Positions 1 through 5,841 of a stretch of DNA of 14,321 bases are shown here, piece by piece; positions within the stretch are counted from its first letter, which is position 1; the number at the start of each line of letters is the position of its first letter. The stretch lies in the NCBI GenBank assembly GCA_050253535.1, contig JBFWIW010000069.1:1-14321 (forward strand). The letters run 5' to 3'. Source of the stretch: JBFWIW01 sp050253535. GTDB lineage: Bacteria > Bacillota > Clostridia > Oscillospirales > Oscillospiraceae. The notes below the pieces were generated by a model. The model worked only from the letters and a program-made list of their open reading frames with translations, had not been told where the DNA came from and made no database searches. The translations under genes and the position numbers were made by a program.

Positions 1-2
1 TG

Positions 3-851
3 AAAGAAATCGCAAAGTTTGACGGAAACGTCGTCGCCAACTTCCATCCTGAAAACTACGAGCTGGTCGAGACCGTCGCTCCCCAGATTCGCGCCGCGGG
101 TGAGATGGGGCTCTCCGCGTGGGATCATGCCCGTCCGGAAATCGCCGAGGCAGAGACCATTTCCCGTCTGGCTTACTTTGCGGAAAAGACCGGATGCCCG
201 CTGTACTGCGTGCACATCAGCTGCGCGGAGGCGGCCGATAAGGTCGCGGAAGCGAAGAAAACAAACGATAAAATCTGGGGTGAGACCTGCCCGCACTATC
301 TGGCACTGAACACCGAGTCCCCCATAGGCGAACTCGGTAAGGTCAATCCGCCGCTCCGTGACAAGAAGAACAACGCGCCGCTGTGGAAGGCGCTCGCCGA
401 CGGCACCATCGATACCGTAGGCTCCGATAACTGCGCCTGCCTGAAAAGCGATAAAGAGGGAGATATCTGGCACGCCGCCTGCGGCTTTTCCGGCACAGGC
501 ACCATCCTGCCCGTGCTCCTCAGCGAGGGCTATCACAAGGGCAGAATCAGCCTTCAGCGCATCGCCGAGGTTACCTCGTACAACGCCTCTAAAATTTTCA
601 ACATGCCGCAGAAGGGTAAGCTCATGCCCGGCACCGACGCCGACCTCGTTATTGTCGACCTTGACATGGAGAAGACCGTGTGTGCCGAAGAACTCAAGTC
701 CTATTCGGACTTCAGCGTCTTTGAAGGCTGGAAGCTAAAGGGCTGGCCCGTAGCCACCATGCTGCGCGGCAAAATCATAGCGAAGGACGGCGAGATTGTC
801 GGCGCTCCCGCGGGTAAATACATAAAGAGAAACGATTTCCTGGCAAAGTGA
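3..851 (+). CDS. Hydantoinase/dihydropyrimidinase-type cyclic amidohydrolase, 5'-truncated by the window edge
   Basis: The reading frame is open from base 3 to the TGA at 849-851, so 282 codons of the C-terminal part are visible and the true start lies upstream. Visible metal-site motifs of the cyclic amidohydrolase family are the VHIS histidine (codon 213-215), the CPHY histidine (codon 294-296) and the aspartate of GSDNC (codon 426-428). Before the last comes NPPLRDKKNNAPLWKAL, typical of hydantoinases and dihydropyrimidinases. The C-terminal PGTDADLVIVDLD strand is also typical. The N-terminal HxH pair and the carbamylated lysine would be outside the window. Family members hydrolyse the ring amide of hydantoins, dihydropyrimidines or related cyclic ureides to N-carbamoyl amino acids in the cytoplasm. 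A carbamoyl-amidase-like gene downstream supports this role. The exact substrate is not determinable, and allantoinase or dihydroorotase activity is possible but less like the motifs seen. Confidence 0.87.
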   Translation, partial: KEIAKFDGNVVANFHPENYELVETVAPQIRAAGEMGLSAWDHARPEIAEAETISRLAYFAEKTGCPLYCVHISCAEAADKVAEAKKTNDKIWGETCPHYLALNTESPIGELGKVNPPLRDKKNNAPLWKALADGTIDTVGSDNCACLKSDKEGDIWHAACGFSGTGTILPVLLSEGYHKGRISLQRIAEVTSYNASKIFNMPQKGKLMPGTDADLVIVDLDMEKTVCAEELKSYSDFSVFEGWKLKGWPVATMLRGKIIAKDGEIVGAPAGKYIKRNDFLAK

Positions 852-1052
852 TAATACTAATTTCAGACAGAAACAATGATTACTGAAGCGAGGATTTCTT
901 TTTCAGGCCGCGACGGGAAAAGCCGACAGTACTGGATGTGCAAAGGCTTTTCACGGCATGGCATGGCGGAAGAAAGACCGCTGATTTTGCACTGTTTCTA
1001 TCGGAAATTAGTATCAGTACAAAATACAAAGAACTTTAAGGAGGACTTTACA
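852..1052. other. Intergenic stretch with weak hairpin and weak promoter-like sequence
   Basis: This 201-bp gap is longer than the other spacers of the left gene set. It contains a 7-bp inverted repeat AAAAGCC/GGCTTTT (918-924 with 945-951), possibly a weak hairpin. It also holds a poor promoter match, TTGCAC (987-992), 16 bp, TAGTAT (1009-1014). The frame of the next gene stays open back to 876, but that stretch has no strong ribosome binding site and no family similarity, so I do not treat it as coding. The cysteine hydrolase may therefore have its own weak promoter. Confidence 0.3.
1038..1044 (+). promoter_or_regulatory. Ribosome binding site AAGGAGG deciding the start at 1053
   Basis: A perfect AAGGAGG lies 8 nt before the ATG at 1053. 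It is the reason for choosing that start over the upstream in-frame ATG at 876, which would add 59 residues unrelated to the family fold. Confidence 0.85.
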
Positions 1053-1733
1053 ATGAAGAAGATATGGGAAAACTTGCTGTCCGAGCACGACCGCCGCTGC
1101 CTTGCAAATACTTCTGAATTCGCGCCGCGCCGCGGCCTTGGCTGCAAGCCCGCCATTATCGTTATCGACATGCAAAAGAGCGTCATCGGCGAGGACCGAC
1201 CCATTTATGAGCAGCAGGACATCTATCCTTACGCCTGCGGTAATTTCGCGTGGGCCGCCATCCGGCACATAGAGAAACTGCTGCCCTTTGCCCGTGAAAA
1301 CAACATCCCCATCGTCTACACCCGCCACTGCTATCGTCCCGAGTACGGCTATGCAAACCGTCCAAAGAACGACGTTTTCGCGTTTGACAACCCGGGCTCT
1401 GCGATAATCCCGGAGATTGCCCCCGTTATTCCCGGCGATATCATTATCGAGAAGCAGGGCGCCAGCGCGTTTTTCTCCACCACGCTGCCCCATTCCCTTC
1501 GCAGCAGAGGCGTTGACTCCGTCATTATCGTCGGCAACACCACCAGCGGGTGCGTGCGCGCCTCCGCTATCGACGCGACAGGCTTCAGCTTCAAGACCGC
1601 CGTCGTTGAAGAGTGCATATTCGACCGCCTCGAAATGGCTCACAAGGCATCCTTGTTCGACCTGCAGTATAAGTACTGTGACGTTCTCGGTATAGACGAG
1701 GCCTACGCGTACATAAAAGGACTGAAGAAATAA
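1053..1733 (+). CDS. Isochorismatase-fold cysteine hydrolase, N-carbamoyl amidase-like
   Basis: This 226-aa protein has the Asp-Lys-Cys triad of the cysteine hydrolase family. Asp39 sits in VIDMQKS, Lys134 in EKQGASAFFST and Cys167 in TTSGCVRASAID. The TSGCVR-type nucleophile motif resembles N-carbamoylsarcosine amidase and related N-carbamoyl amidohydrolases more than nicotinamidases. The C-terminal part (FSFKTAVVEECIFDR, then HKASLFDLQYKYCDV) also fits that group. Such enzymes release ammonia and CO2 from N-carbamoyl amino acids in the cytosol. It follows a hydantoinase-type gene, whose product would be its substrate, and lies 17 nt before a PLP enzyme gene. Third positions are rich in C, as in the upstream gene. 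Family assignment is firm. The carbamoyl substrate is inferred from motif and context. Confidence 0.88.
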   Translation: MKKIWENLLSEHDRRCLANTSEFAPRRGLGCKPAIIVIDMQKSVIGEDRPIYEQQDIYPYACGNFAWAAIRHIEKLLPFARENNIPIVYTRHCYRPEYGYANRPKNDVFAFDNPGSAIIPEIAPVIPGDIIIEKQGASAFFSTTLPHSLRSRGVDSVIIVGNTTSGCVRASAIDATGFSFKTAVVEECIFDRLEMAHKASLFDLQYKYCDVLGIDEAYAYIKGLKK

Positions 1734-1750
1734 TTGTCAGGAGATTTGCT

Positions 1751-2733
1751 ATGTCACAACAGGCAAAAAAACTGCCGCTGTTTGAAAAGTATCCTCTTCT
1801 GGGGCAAAACCTCCCGTTTGTGAGCCTTGGTCTATACCCAACGCCGGTGCAGGAACTTGAGGGAATTTCGCCCTCCAATCGGGTATACATAAAGCGAGAC
1901 GACATGAGCGGGGAGGAATATGGCGGCAACAAAATCAGAAAACTTGAGTTTGTACTGGGCGAGGCTCTGCAAATGGGGGCGAAGGAGGTTCTGACATTCG
2001 GATGCGACGGCTCGAACCACGCCCTTGCGACCGGCATTTACGCTAAAAAGCTCGGTATGCAGAGCACCTCGATTCTGAGGACTCAGTACAATGCGAAATA
2101 TGTGCGCAAAAATCTGCTCAAGAACCTCTATTACGGTATAAAGCTGATCCACTGCGAGACGCTTGACGAGATGAACGCCGAGGCAGAAAAGCTGCAGAAA
2201 AAAAGCCTGACTGAAACCGGCCTCGCCGTTTATGAAATCCCCGTCGGCGGCTCCTCTCCGCTGGGTACGGTCGGCTTCGTCAACGCGGCGTTTGAACTGA
2301 AACAGCAGATAGACGCCGGGCTTCTGCCGGAGCCGGATTATATCTATGCCGCCGCCGGCACGCTGGGTACCGTGGCGGGACTCACAATCGGTATAAGTAT
2401 TCTTGGCCTGAAAACAAAGGTTATAGCAGTCAAGGTAAACGGCGAGAACCGAATAAACGTTCCGGCAATGGTGTCTCTTATGAATGACACGACTGCTCTT
2501 CTGAATAAGGCCGATCCGTCTTTTCCGGCGCGTGAGTATACAGCCGACGATGTAACTATAGACACGGAATACTTCGGCGAGGATTATGCGCTGTTTACGA
2601 AAGAGGGCGCCAATGCCGTCAGGTTCATGAGCGATAAGTATTCCATTGACCTGGAAGGCACCTATACCGGAAAAACCTGCGCCGCTATGCTCGACGCGGC
2701 CCGCGGCAGCGGGAAGAACAAGGTTTTTCTCTT
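1751..2733 (+). CDS. PLP-dependent D-cysteine desulfhydrase / ACC deaminase family enzyme, 3' end lost in the gap
   Basis: 327 codons are visible before the run of N; any frame reading through the N run is artificial. Fold-type II PLP features are clear. GGNKIRKLE carries the Schiff-base lysine Lys61, and GCDGSNHALATG carries the Ser88-Asn89-His90 group that in ACC deaminase and D-cysteine desulfhydrase sits near the substrate carboxylate. A glycine-rich cofactor phosphate loop (AAAGTLGTVAG) follows. The last visible part, LEGTYTGKTCAAMLDAA, is near the C-terminus in relatives, so probably only a few tens of residues are missing. Family members take ammonia (and H2S or chloride) from D-cysteine, 3-chloro-D-alanine, D-serine or ACC. 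The gene starts 17 nt after the cysteine hydrolase, with AGGAG at 1739-1743. Deamination of an amino acid freed by the two upstream enzymes is the simplest reading. Substrate unknown. Confidence 0.86.
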
Positions 2734-2833
2734 NNNNNNNNNNNNNNNNNNNNNNNNNNNNNNNNNNNNNNNNNNNNNNNNNNNNNNNNNNNNNNNNNNN
2801 NNNNNNNNNNNNNNNNNNNNNNNNNNNNNNNNN
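2734..2833. other. Scaffold gap of exactly 100 N
   Basis: Bases 2734-2833 are all N. A round 100 is the usual placeholder for a gap of unknown length. It hides the end of the PLP enzyme gene and whatever follows the stop of the minus-strand LacI gene, only 5 bp to its right. Adjacency of the two gene sets is thus a scaffolding inference. Confidence 0.97.
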
Positions 2834-2838
2834 AATAA

Positions 2839-3900
2839 TTATTTTTGGCATTTCAGCATGGTGGAACCGCGGACGACCAGTTCGCAGGGGAGAGAAATGC
2901 ATTTTTTGGGCGTATGTGGGTCTGCAATACGGTCAAGCAATAATTCCGCAGTGATCTTACCCAGATTATGTGACTGAACGGATAGTGTGGTGATTCCGGG
3001 CTGAATAATTGACGGCCAGATCATACCGGGATTCCATCCCCAGTCGTCAAATCCGCAAAGCCCCAATTCCGTCGGCATTTTCAGACCGAGTATCCGAATG
3101 GTGTTGACGATATGGAGCAGAGTGATTTCATTGCTTGTCAGGATCGCGGGCGGGGTCCCGTCATTACGGCACATTTCCAAAAGCTTTTTTGTCGCTTCGG
3201 TTATGGAAGCGGTATTACCTGGATCTACGACAAAAACGTACTTCTCGGGATCGGATATGCCCAGTTCGTTTAATTTCTCAATAAAAGCATCCCGCCGCTG
3301 ATACCGGGGGGAAATACACTCAAACGGCTGAATAAAAAGTGCAACTCGCTGATATCCTTTGTCAAACAAATGCTCAACGGCACTGAAAATGGAAAGCCTG
3401 TTTTCAATATGCGCAATATCAAAATTATAATCCATAATTAACCGGTCGGCGAGAACAATCGGCAATCCCTGATTTGCCAGGTTGATCAAAAAAGGATTGT
3501 ACTGGCTTATTGTATTGACGATTAATCCATCAATACGCTGAGAAATCAGGGAAGTGACATATTCCTTTTCTTTTTCAAAATCGTTGTTGCTGCTGGCGAT
3601 GATCACATTATATCCTGCGGCATGGAGCGTGTCTCCGGCGCCCTTGATTATAGATGAAGAAAACGGGTTTTCAATATCCGCCATGACCACGCCGATCAGT
3701 TTGCTTTTTTGGGATTTTAAGCTTCGTGCCACATTATTGGGCTGATAATTTGCCATATTAATCGTGGATTCAATTCTTTTTCGGGTTTCTTCGGACATAT
3801 ACCCGAATTTACCGTTGAGATAATGGGATATGGTTGTTTTGGACACGCCGACACTTTTTGCAATATCAGCAATGGTCGGCTTATTATTTTTATATATCAT
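2839..3900 (-). CDS. LacI-family transcriptional repressor, divergent to the glycyl radical operon
   Basis: This full-length 353-aa protein has the LacI plan. An N-terminal helix-turn-helix at about residues 8-30 (PTIADIAKSVGVSKTTISHYLNG) is followed by the hinge helix around ANYQPNNVARSLKSQ. A periplasmic-binding-protein-like effector domain runs from about residue 67 (KLIGVVMADIENPFSS) to the end. CGFDDWGW and the TTLSVQ segment are conserved regions of that domain. LacI proteins typically repress nearby sugar, polyol or sugar-acid genes and release DNA on binding a ligand. The start at 3900 has a weak GGAG about 12 nt upstream. The stop is 5 bp from the gap, so no terminator can be seen. 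Its divergent position and the palindrome at 4376-4391 make it the probable regulator of the operon from 4458. The effector is unknown. Confidence 0.93.
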   Translation of the reverse strand: MIYKNNKPTIADIAKSVGVSKTTISHYLNGKFGYMSEETRKRIESTINMANYQPNNVARSLKSQKSKLIGVVMADIENPFSSSIIKGAGDTLHAAGYNVIIASSNNDFEKEKEYVTSLISQRIDGLIVNTISQYNPFLINLANQGLPIVLADRLIMDYNFDIAHIENRLSIFSAVEHLFDKGYQRVALFIQPFECISPRYQRRDAFIEKLNELGISDPEKYVFVVDPGNTASITEATKKLLEMCRNDGTPPAILTSNEITLLHIVNTIRILGLKMPTELGLCGFDDWGWNPGMIWPSIIQPGITTLSVQSHNLGKITAELLLDRIADPHTPKKCISLPCELVVRGSTMLKCQK

Positions 3901-3936
3901 TTAAATACAATGCTCCATCAGTTGGTTTACTCATAA

Positions 3937-4091
3937 TACTGTTATCCCGTAAAAAAGCAGATATCTTTGCGGTTGATTTCCGTCCTGCCGCCCTCTCGAC
4001 ATCGGCGGGTGTCAGCCCGCTCTCCTCCCCGGCCCTGCAGGACAAAAAATTCCCCCGCAAATCTTATCCGCCCTTAAATGGGATAACAGTA
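3937..4091. mobile_element. MITE-like element with terminal inverted repeats, in the lacI leader
   Basis: The ends are perfect inverted repeats: TACTGTTATCCC at 3937-3948 and its complement at 4080-4091. They are flanked on both sides by TAA (3934-3936 and 4092-4094), a possible 3-bp target duplication. Two further inverted blocks keep the same order inside: TTTGCGG (3966-3972) with CCGCAAA (4055-4061), and GTCCTGC (3982-3988) with GCAGGAC (4037-4043). A small hairpin GCGGG/CCCGC (4005-4020) sits at the centre. It is much richer in GC than the flanks and has no convincing ORF. Size, terminal repeats and foldability fit a non-autonomous miniature element. A structured leader RNA is the alternative. 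Confidence 0.6.
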
Positions 4092-4095
4092 TAAG

Positions 4096-4135
4096 AACCG
4101 TTTAATCCACCGTATTATTCTATATTAAAACGGTT
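4096..4135. promoter_or_regulatory. Inverted pair of AACCGTTT motifs, possible LacI autoregulatory sites
   Basis: AACCGTTTAAT (4096-4106) and ATTAAAACGGTT (4124-4135) are inverted copies of one another apart from one extra A. Both resemble a half of the TTAACCGGTTAA palindrome at the operon promoter. The second lies in the spacer of the predicted lacI promoter and the first lies just downstream of its predicted start, as expected for self-repression. They could instead pair as a hairpin. Operator function is inferred. Confidence 0.4.
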
Positions 4136-4145
4136 TTACCGTCAA
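4117..4145 (-). promoter_or_regulatory. Predicted sigma-A promoter of the lacI gene
   Basis: On the minus strand TTGACG (4145-4140) is separated by exactly 17 bp from TAGAAT (4122-4117), five of six matches to each consensus hexamer. The start would be near 4110, giving a leader of about 210 nt that contains the whole MITE-like element. Confidence 0.6.
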
Positions 4146-4339
4146 GTATTGCACCGTATTTGGTCGGGTGGATATATGTTTTGCACTATAGCGGCAATTT
4201 ATAGTTTAATAAGGCTAAATTAATAGTTAATCGGTAAATATAAAATGCAGATTGGAATAATATAATTATTACTAATTCTAAAATATAAATGGAATTATGA
4301 TTAATATGCTAAAATATTGTTTTAATATGAAAATAAATA
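4146..4339. other. AT-rich divergent intergenic stretch
   Basis: There is no credible ORF or RNA gene here. The sequence becomes very AT-rich from about 4180 onward. One degenerate operator-like word, TTAATCGGTAAA (4227-4238), matches 10 of 12 bases of the main palindrome core and lies about 151 bp from it. It might be an auxiliary site, but chance similarity in AT-rich DNA is likely. Confidence 0.3.
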
Positions 4340-4368
4340 TGGACAAATTATGAATATGTGCTTATAAT
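4340..4368 (+). promoter_or_regulatory. Predicted sigma-A promoter of the glycyl radical operon
   Basis: TGGACA (4340-4345), a 17-bp spacer and a perfect TATAAT (4363-4368) form a near-consensus promoter. Transcription would begin near 4375, giving an 83-nt leader to the permease start. No other plus-strand promoter of this quality was seen in the intergenic region. Confidence 0.72.
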
Positions 4369-4375
4369 AGTTTAA

Positions 4376-4391
4376 TATTAACCGGTTAATA
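4376..4391. promoter_or_regulatory. Perfect 16-bp palindromic operator, probable LacI-type binding site
   Basis: TATTAACCGGTTAATA is a perfect palindrome with a central CG step, the usual form of LacI-family operators. It begins at the predicted transcription start, about 8 bp after the -10 box, so a bound repressor would block initiation. The divergent LacI gene is the obvious partner. Confidence 0.75.
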
Positions 4392-4440
4392 AGAAAGGCG
4401 GTGTTAATCTGATTATTATCCAGCCGGAATACAAAAATTA

Positions 4441-4448
4441 AAAAGGAG
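4441..4448 (+). promoter_or_regulatory. Ribosome binding site AAAAGGAG deciding the start at 4458
   Basis: The GGAG ends at 4448. The ATG at 4452 is only 3 nt away, too close, while the in-frame ATG at 4458 has a 9-nt spacer, so the permease most likely begins at 4458. Confidence 0.7.
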
Positions 4449-4457
4449 TAGATGCAA

Positions 4458-5771
4458 ATGTCAACAGTTATAGGGATCATATTAATTATCACTTTTATTG
4501 CTTTTGCTATTTACGCCGCAAAAGGCGGGAACCTGATGATTGGGTTCTTCATTATGGCCGTTTTATGGGCCGGGCTTGCCGCAATTGCCGGGGTAACGGT
4601 GTGGAGCACAACATCAGCTGATGTCATTGATATCAATAACGGTATATTCGAAAAGGGGCCTGAACTCTACGGCGCAAGCGCTGCGGTAATTATTTTCGGC
4701 AGCTGGTTTGGAGAAATAATGGTCCAGACGGGTATTGCAAGAACGATAATCAGAAAAGCGGTTGAACTTGGCGGTGACCGTCCCGCGCTTACGAGTATTC
4801 TTTTGAGCATCGTTGTCTGCATCATTTTCTGTTCCGCTTATGGCGCAGGCGCGGTTGTGGCGATCGGATCAATTGTATTTCCCATATTAATATCTCTTGG
4901 AATTCCAAAACCTTTGGCAACGGCGTCTTACCTGATGGCTGTAGGTTCCGCTCTTTACATTAACAGAGCGTGGTTTTCGCTGTTCACCACATTAATGCCT
5001 GATATTAACTATGATTCAACTTATCTGACTTTTGCTATTATTGCAGTGGTGCTTCAGCTTGTAATTATTGGTATAATGACTGTAATTACACTACATAAAA
5101 CGAAGGTCAGACATGCATGGGCGGCAAAACTTGACGGAGAAAATATTGAGACCAAAAATGTCAACACCCTTGCCTGCTTAACTCCGCTCATTCCGCCTCT
5201 GCTCTCTGCTTTTGCCGGTTTCCAGGCGATTACTTCAATACTTGTCGCGGTAATCTGGGCATTAATCTTTACAGGGAATATTAAAAGCTGGAATAATGTC
5301 GGCAGACTGGTGCAAAAGACATTCCAGGACGGCGTATCCAGCATCGGACTGGTGTTGGGCTTTCTCATGATGCTGCAGATGTATCAAAGAGCTTCAAAGG
5401 TCTGCTCGTCCCTGCTGGCTCCGATTCTTTCGCCGATTATGCCGACAAATCTATTCCTGCTGTTTGTGATTTTCGGCGTGCTTGCCGCATTGGCACTGTT
5501 TCGCGGCCCCTTAACCGTATGGGGCGCAGGCGCTGCTACGCTTGGCATGATGCAGGGAACCGGTATATATCCTTCAAGCGTTCTGTTCCCGCTGTTTTTG
5601 ATTCCGACGACGACGATCAACGGCTCCATGTGCCCGACGCAGTCATGGTGCCTGTGGGGCATCAGTTATACAAAGGTCACGGTAAAGGAATATTTGAAAC
5701 AATGCCTGCCCTATGCGCTGATTACTGCTTTTTTGCTTAACATAATTGCATACTTTATCTTCGTTGCCTAA
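4458..5771 (+). CDS. Ion-transporter-superfamily permease (GntP/CitMHS-like)
   Basis: This 437-aa integral membrane protein has roughly eleven to twelve hydrophobic segments. It begins with a helix right after the start (TVIGIILIITFIAFAIYAA) and ends with one (LITAFLLNIIAYFIFVA). Small-residue-rich membrane stretches such as CSAYGAGAVVAIGSIVFP and ALFRGPLTVWGAGAATLGMM are typical of IT-superfamily carriers such as gluconate (GntP) and citrate (CitMHS) permeases. A polar loop near residues 215-235 divides two halves. It is the first gene after the promoter and operator, so it is the probable importer of the compound the operon uses. Carriers of this kind usually move organic or sugar acids with protons or cations, which favours an anionic substrate. 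That is inference, and the exact family is uncertain. Confidence 0.8.
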   Translation: MSTVIGIILIITFIAFAIYAAKGGNLMIGFFIMAVLWAGLAAIAGVTVWSTTSADVIDINNGIFEKGPELYGASAAVIIFGSWFGEIMVQTGIARTIIRKAVELGGDRPALTSILLSIVVCIIFCSAYGAGAVVAIGSIVFPILISLGIPKPLATASYLMAVGSALYINRAWFSLFTTLMPDINYDSTYLTFAIIAVVLQLVIIGIMTVITLHKTKVRHAWAAKLDGENIETKNVNTLACLTPLIPPLLSAFAGFQAITSILVAVIWALIFTGNIKSWNNVGRLVQKTFQDGVSSIGLVLGFLMMLQMYQRASKVCSSLLAPILSPIMPTNLFLLFVIFGVLAALALFRGPLTVWGAGAATLGMMQGTGIYPSSVLFPLFLIPTTTINGSMCPTQSWCLWGISYTKVTVKEYLKQCLPYALITAFLLNIIAYFIFVA

Positions 5772-5780
5772 AAAAACTAG

Positions 5781-5814
5781 GGGTGGGGAAAGCTTTTAAA
5801 TTCTTTCCCCACCT
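5781..5814 (+). terminator. Strong intercistronic hairpin between permease and HyuA-like gene
   Basis: GGTGGGGAAAG (5782-5792) pairs perfectly with CTTTCCCCACC (5803-5813), an 11-bp stem with a 10-nt loop, extended by a G-U pair at 5781/5814. No T-run follows on the plus strand, so it is not a standard intrinsic terminator in that direction. The A-run before it (5770-5776) would be a T-tail for minus-strand transcripts. It more likely reduces read-through or stabilises the 3' end of the permease message. Confidence 0.5.
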
Positions 5815-5841
5815 TACAGGTATATTTTCTGGAGGTTTTTA

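Noticed and set aside
918..951. Rho-independent terminator after the amidohydrolase
   Set aside because: The 7-bp stem has only three G-C pairs, a 20-nt loop and no further T-run, so it is too weak to call.
876..1052. Upstream in-frame extension of the cysteine hydrolase from ATG 876
   Set aside because: The extension has no family similarity and no strong ribosome binding site, whereas AAGGAGG sits 8 nt before the ATG at 1053.
1751..2977. PLP enzyme reading frame continuing through the run of N to 2977
   Set aside because: The frame across 100 placeholder N is meaningless, and the part after the gap is the antisense of the LacI 3' end.
3834..4094. Short plus-strand ORF of 86 codons covering the lacI start and the MITE-like element
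   Set aside because: It overlaps the repressor helix-turn-helix in antisense, has no ribosome binding site, and the inverted repeats explain the sequence better.
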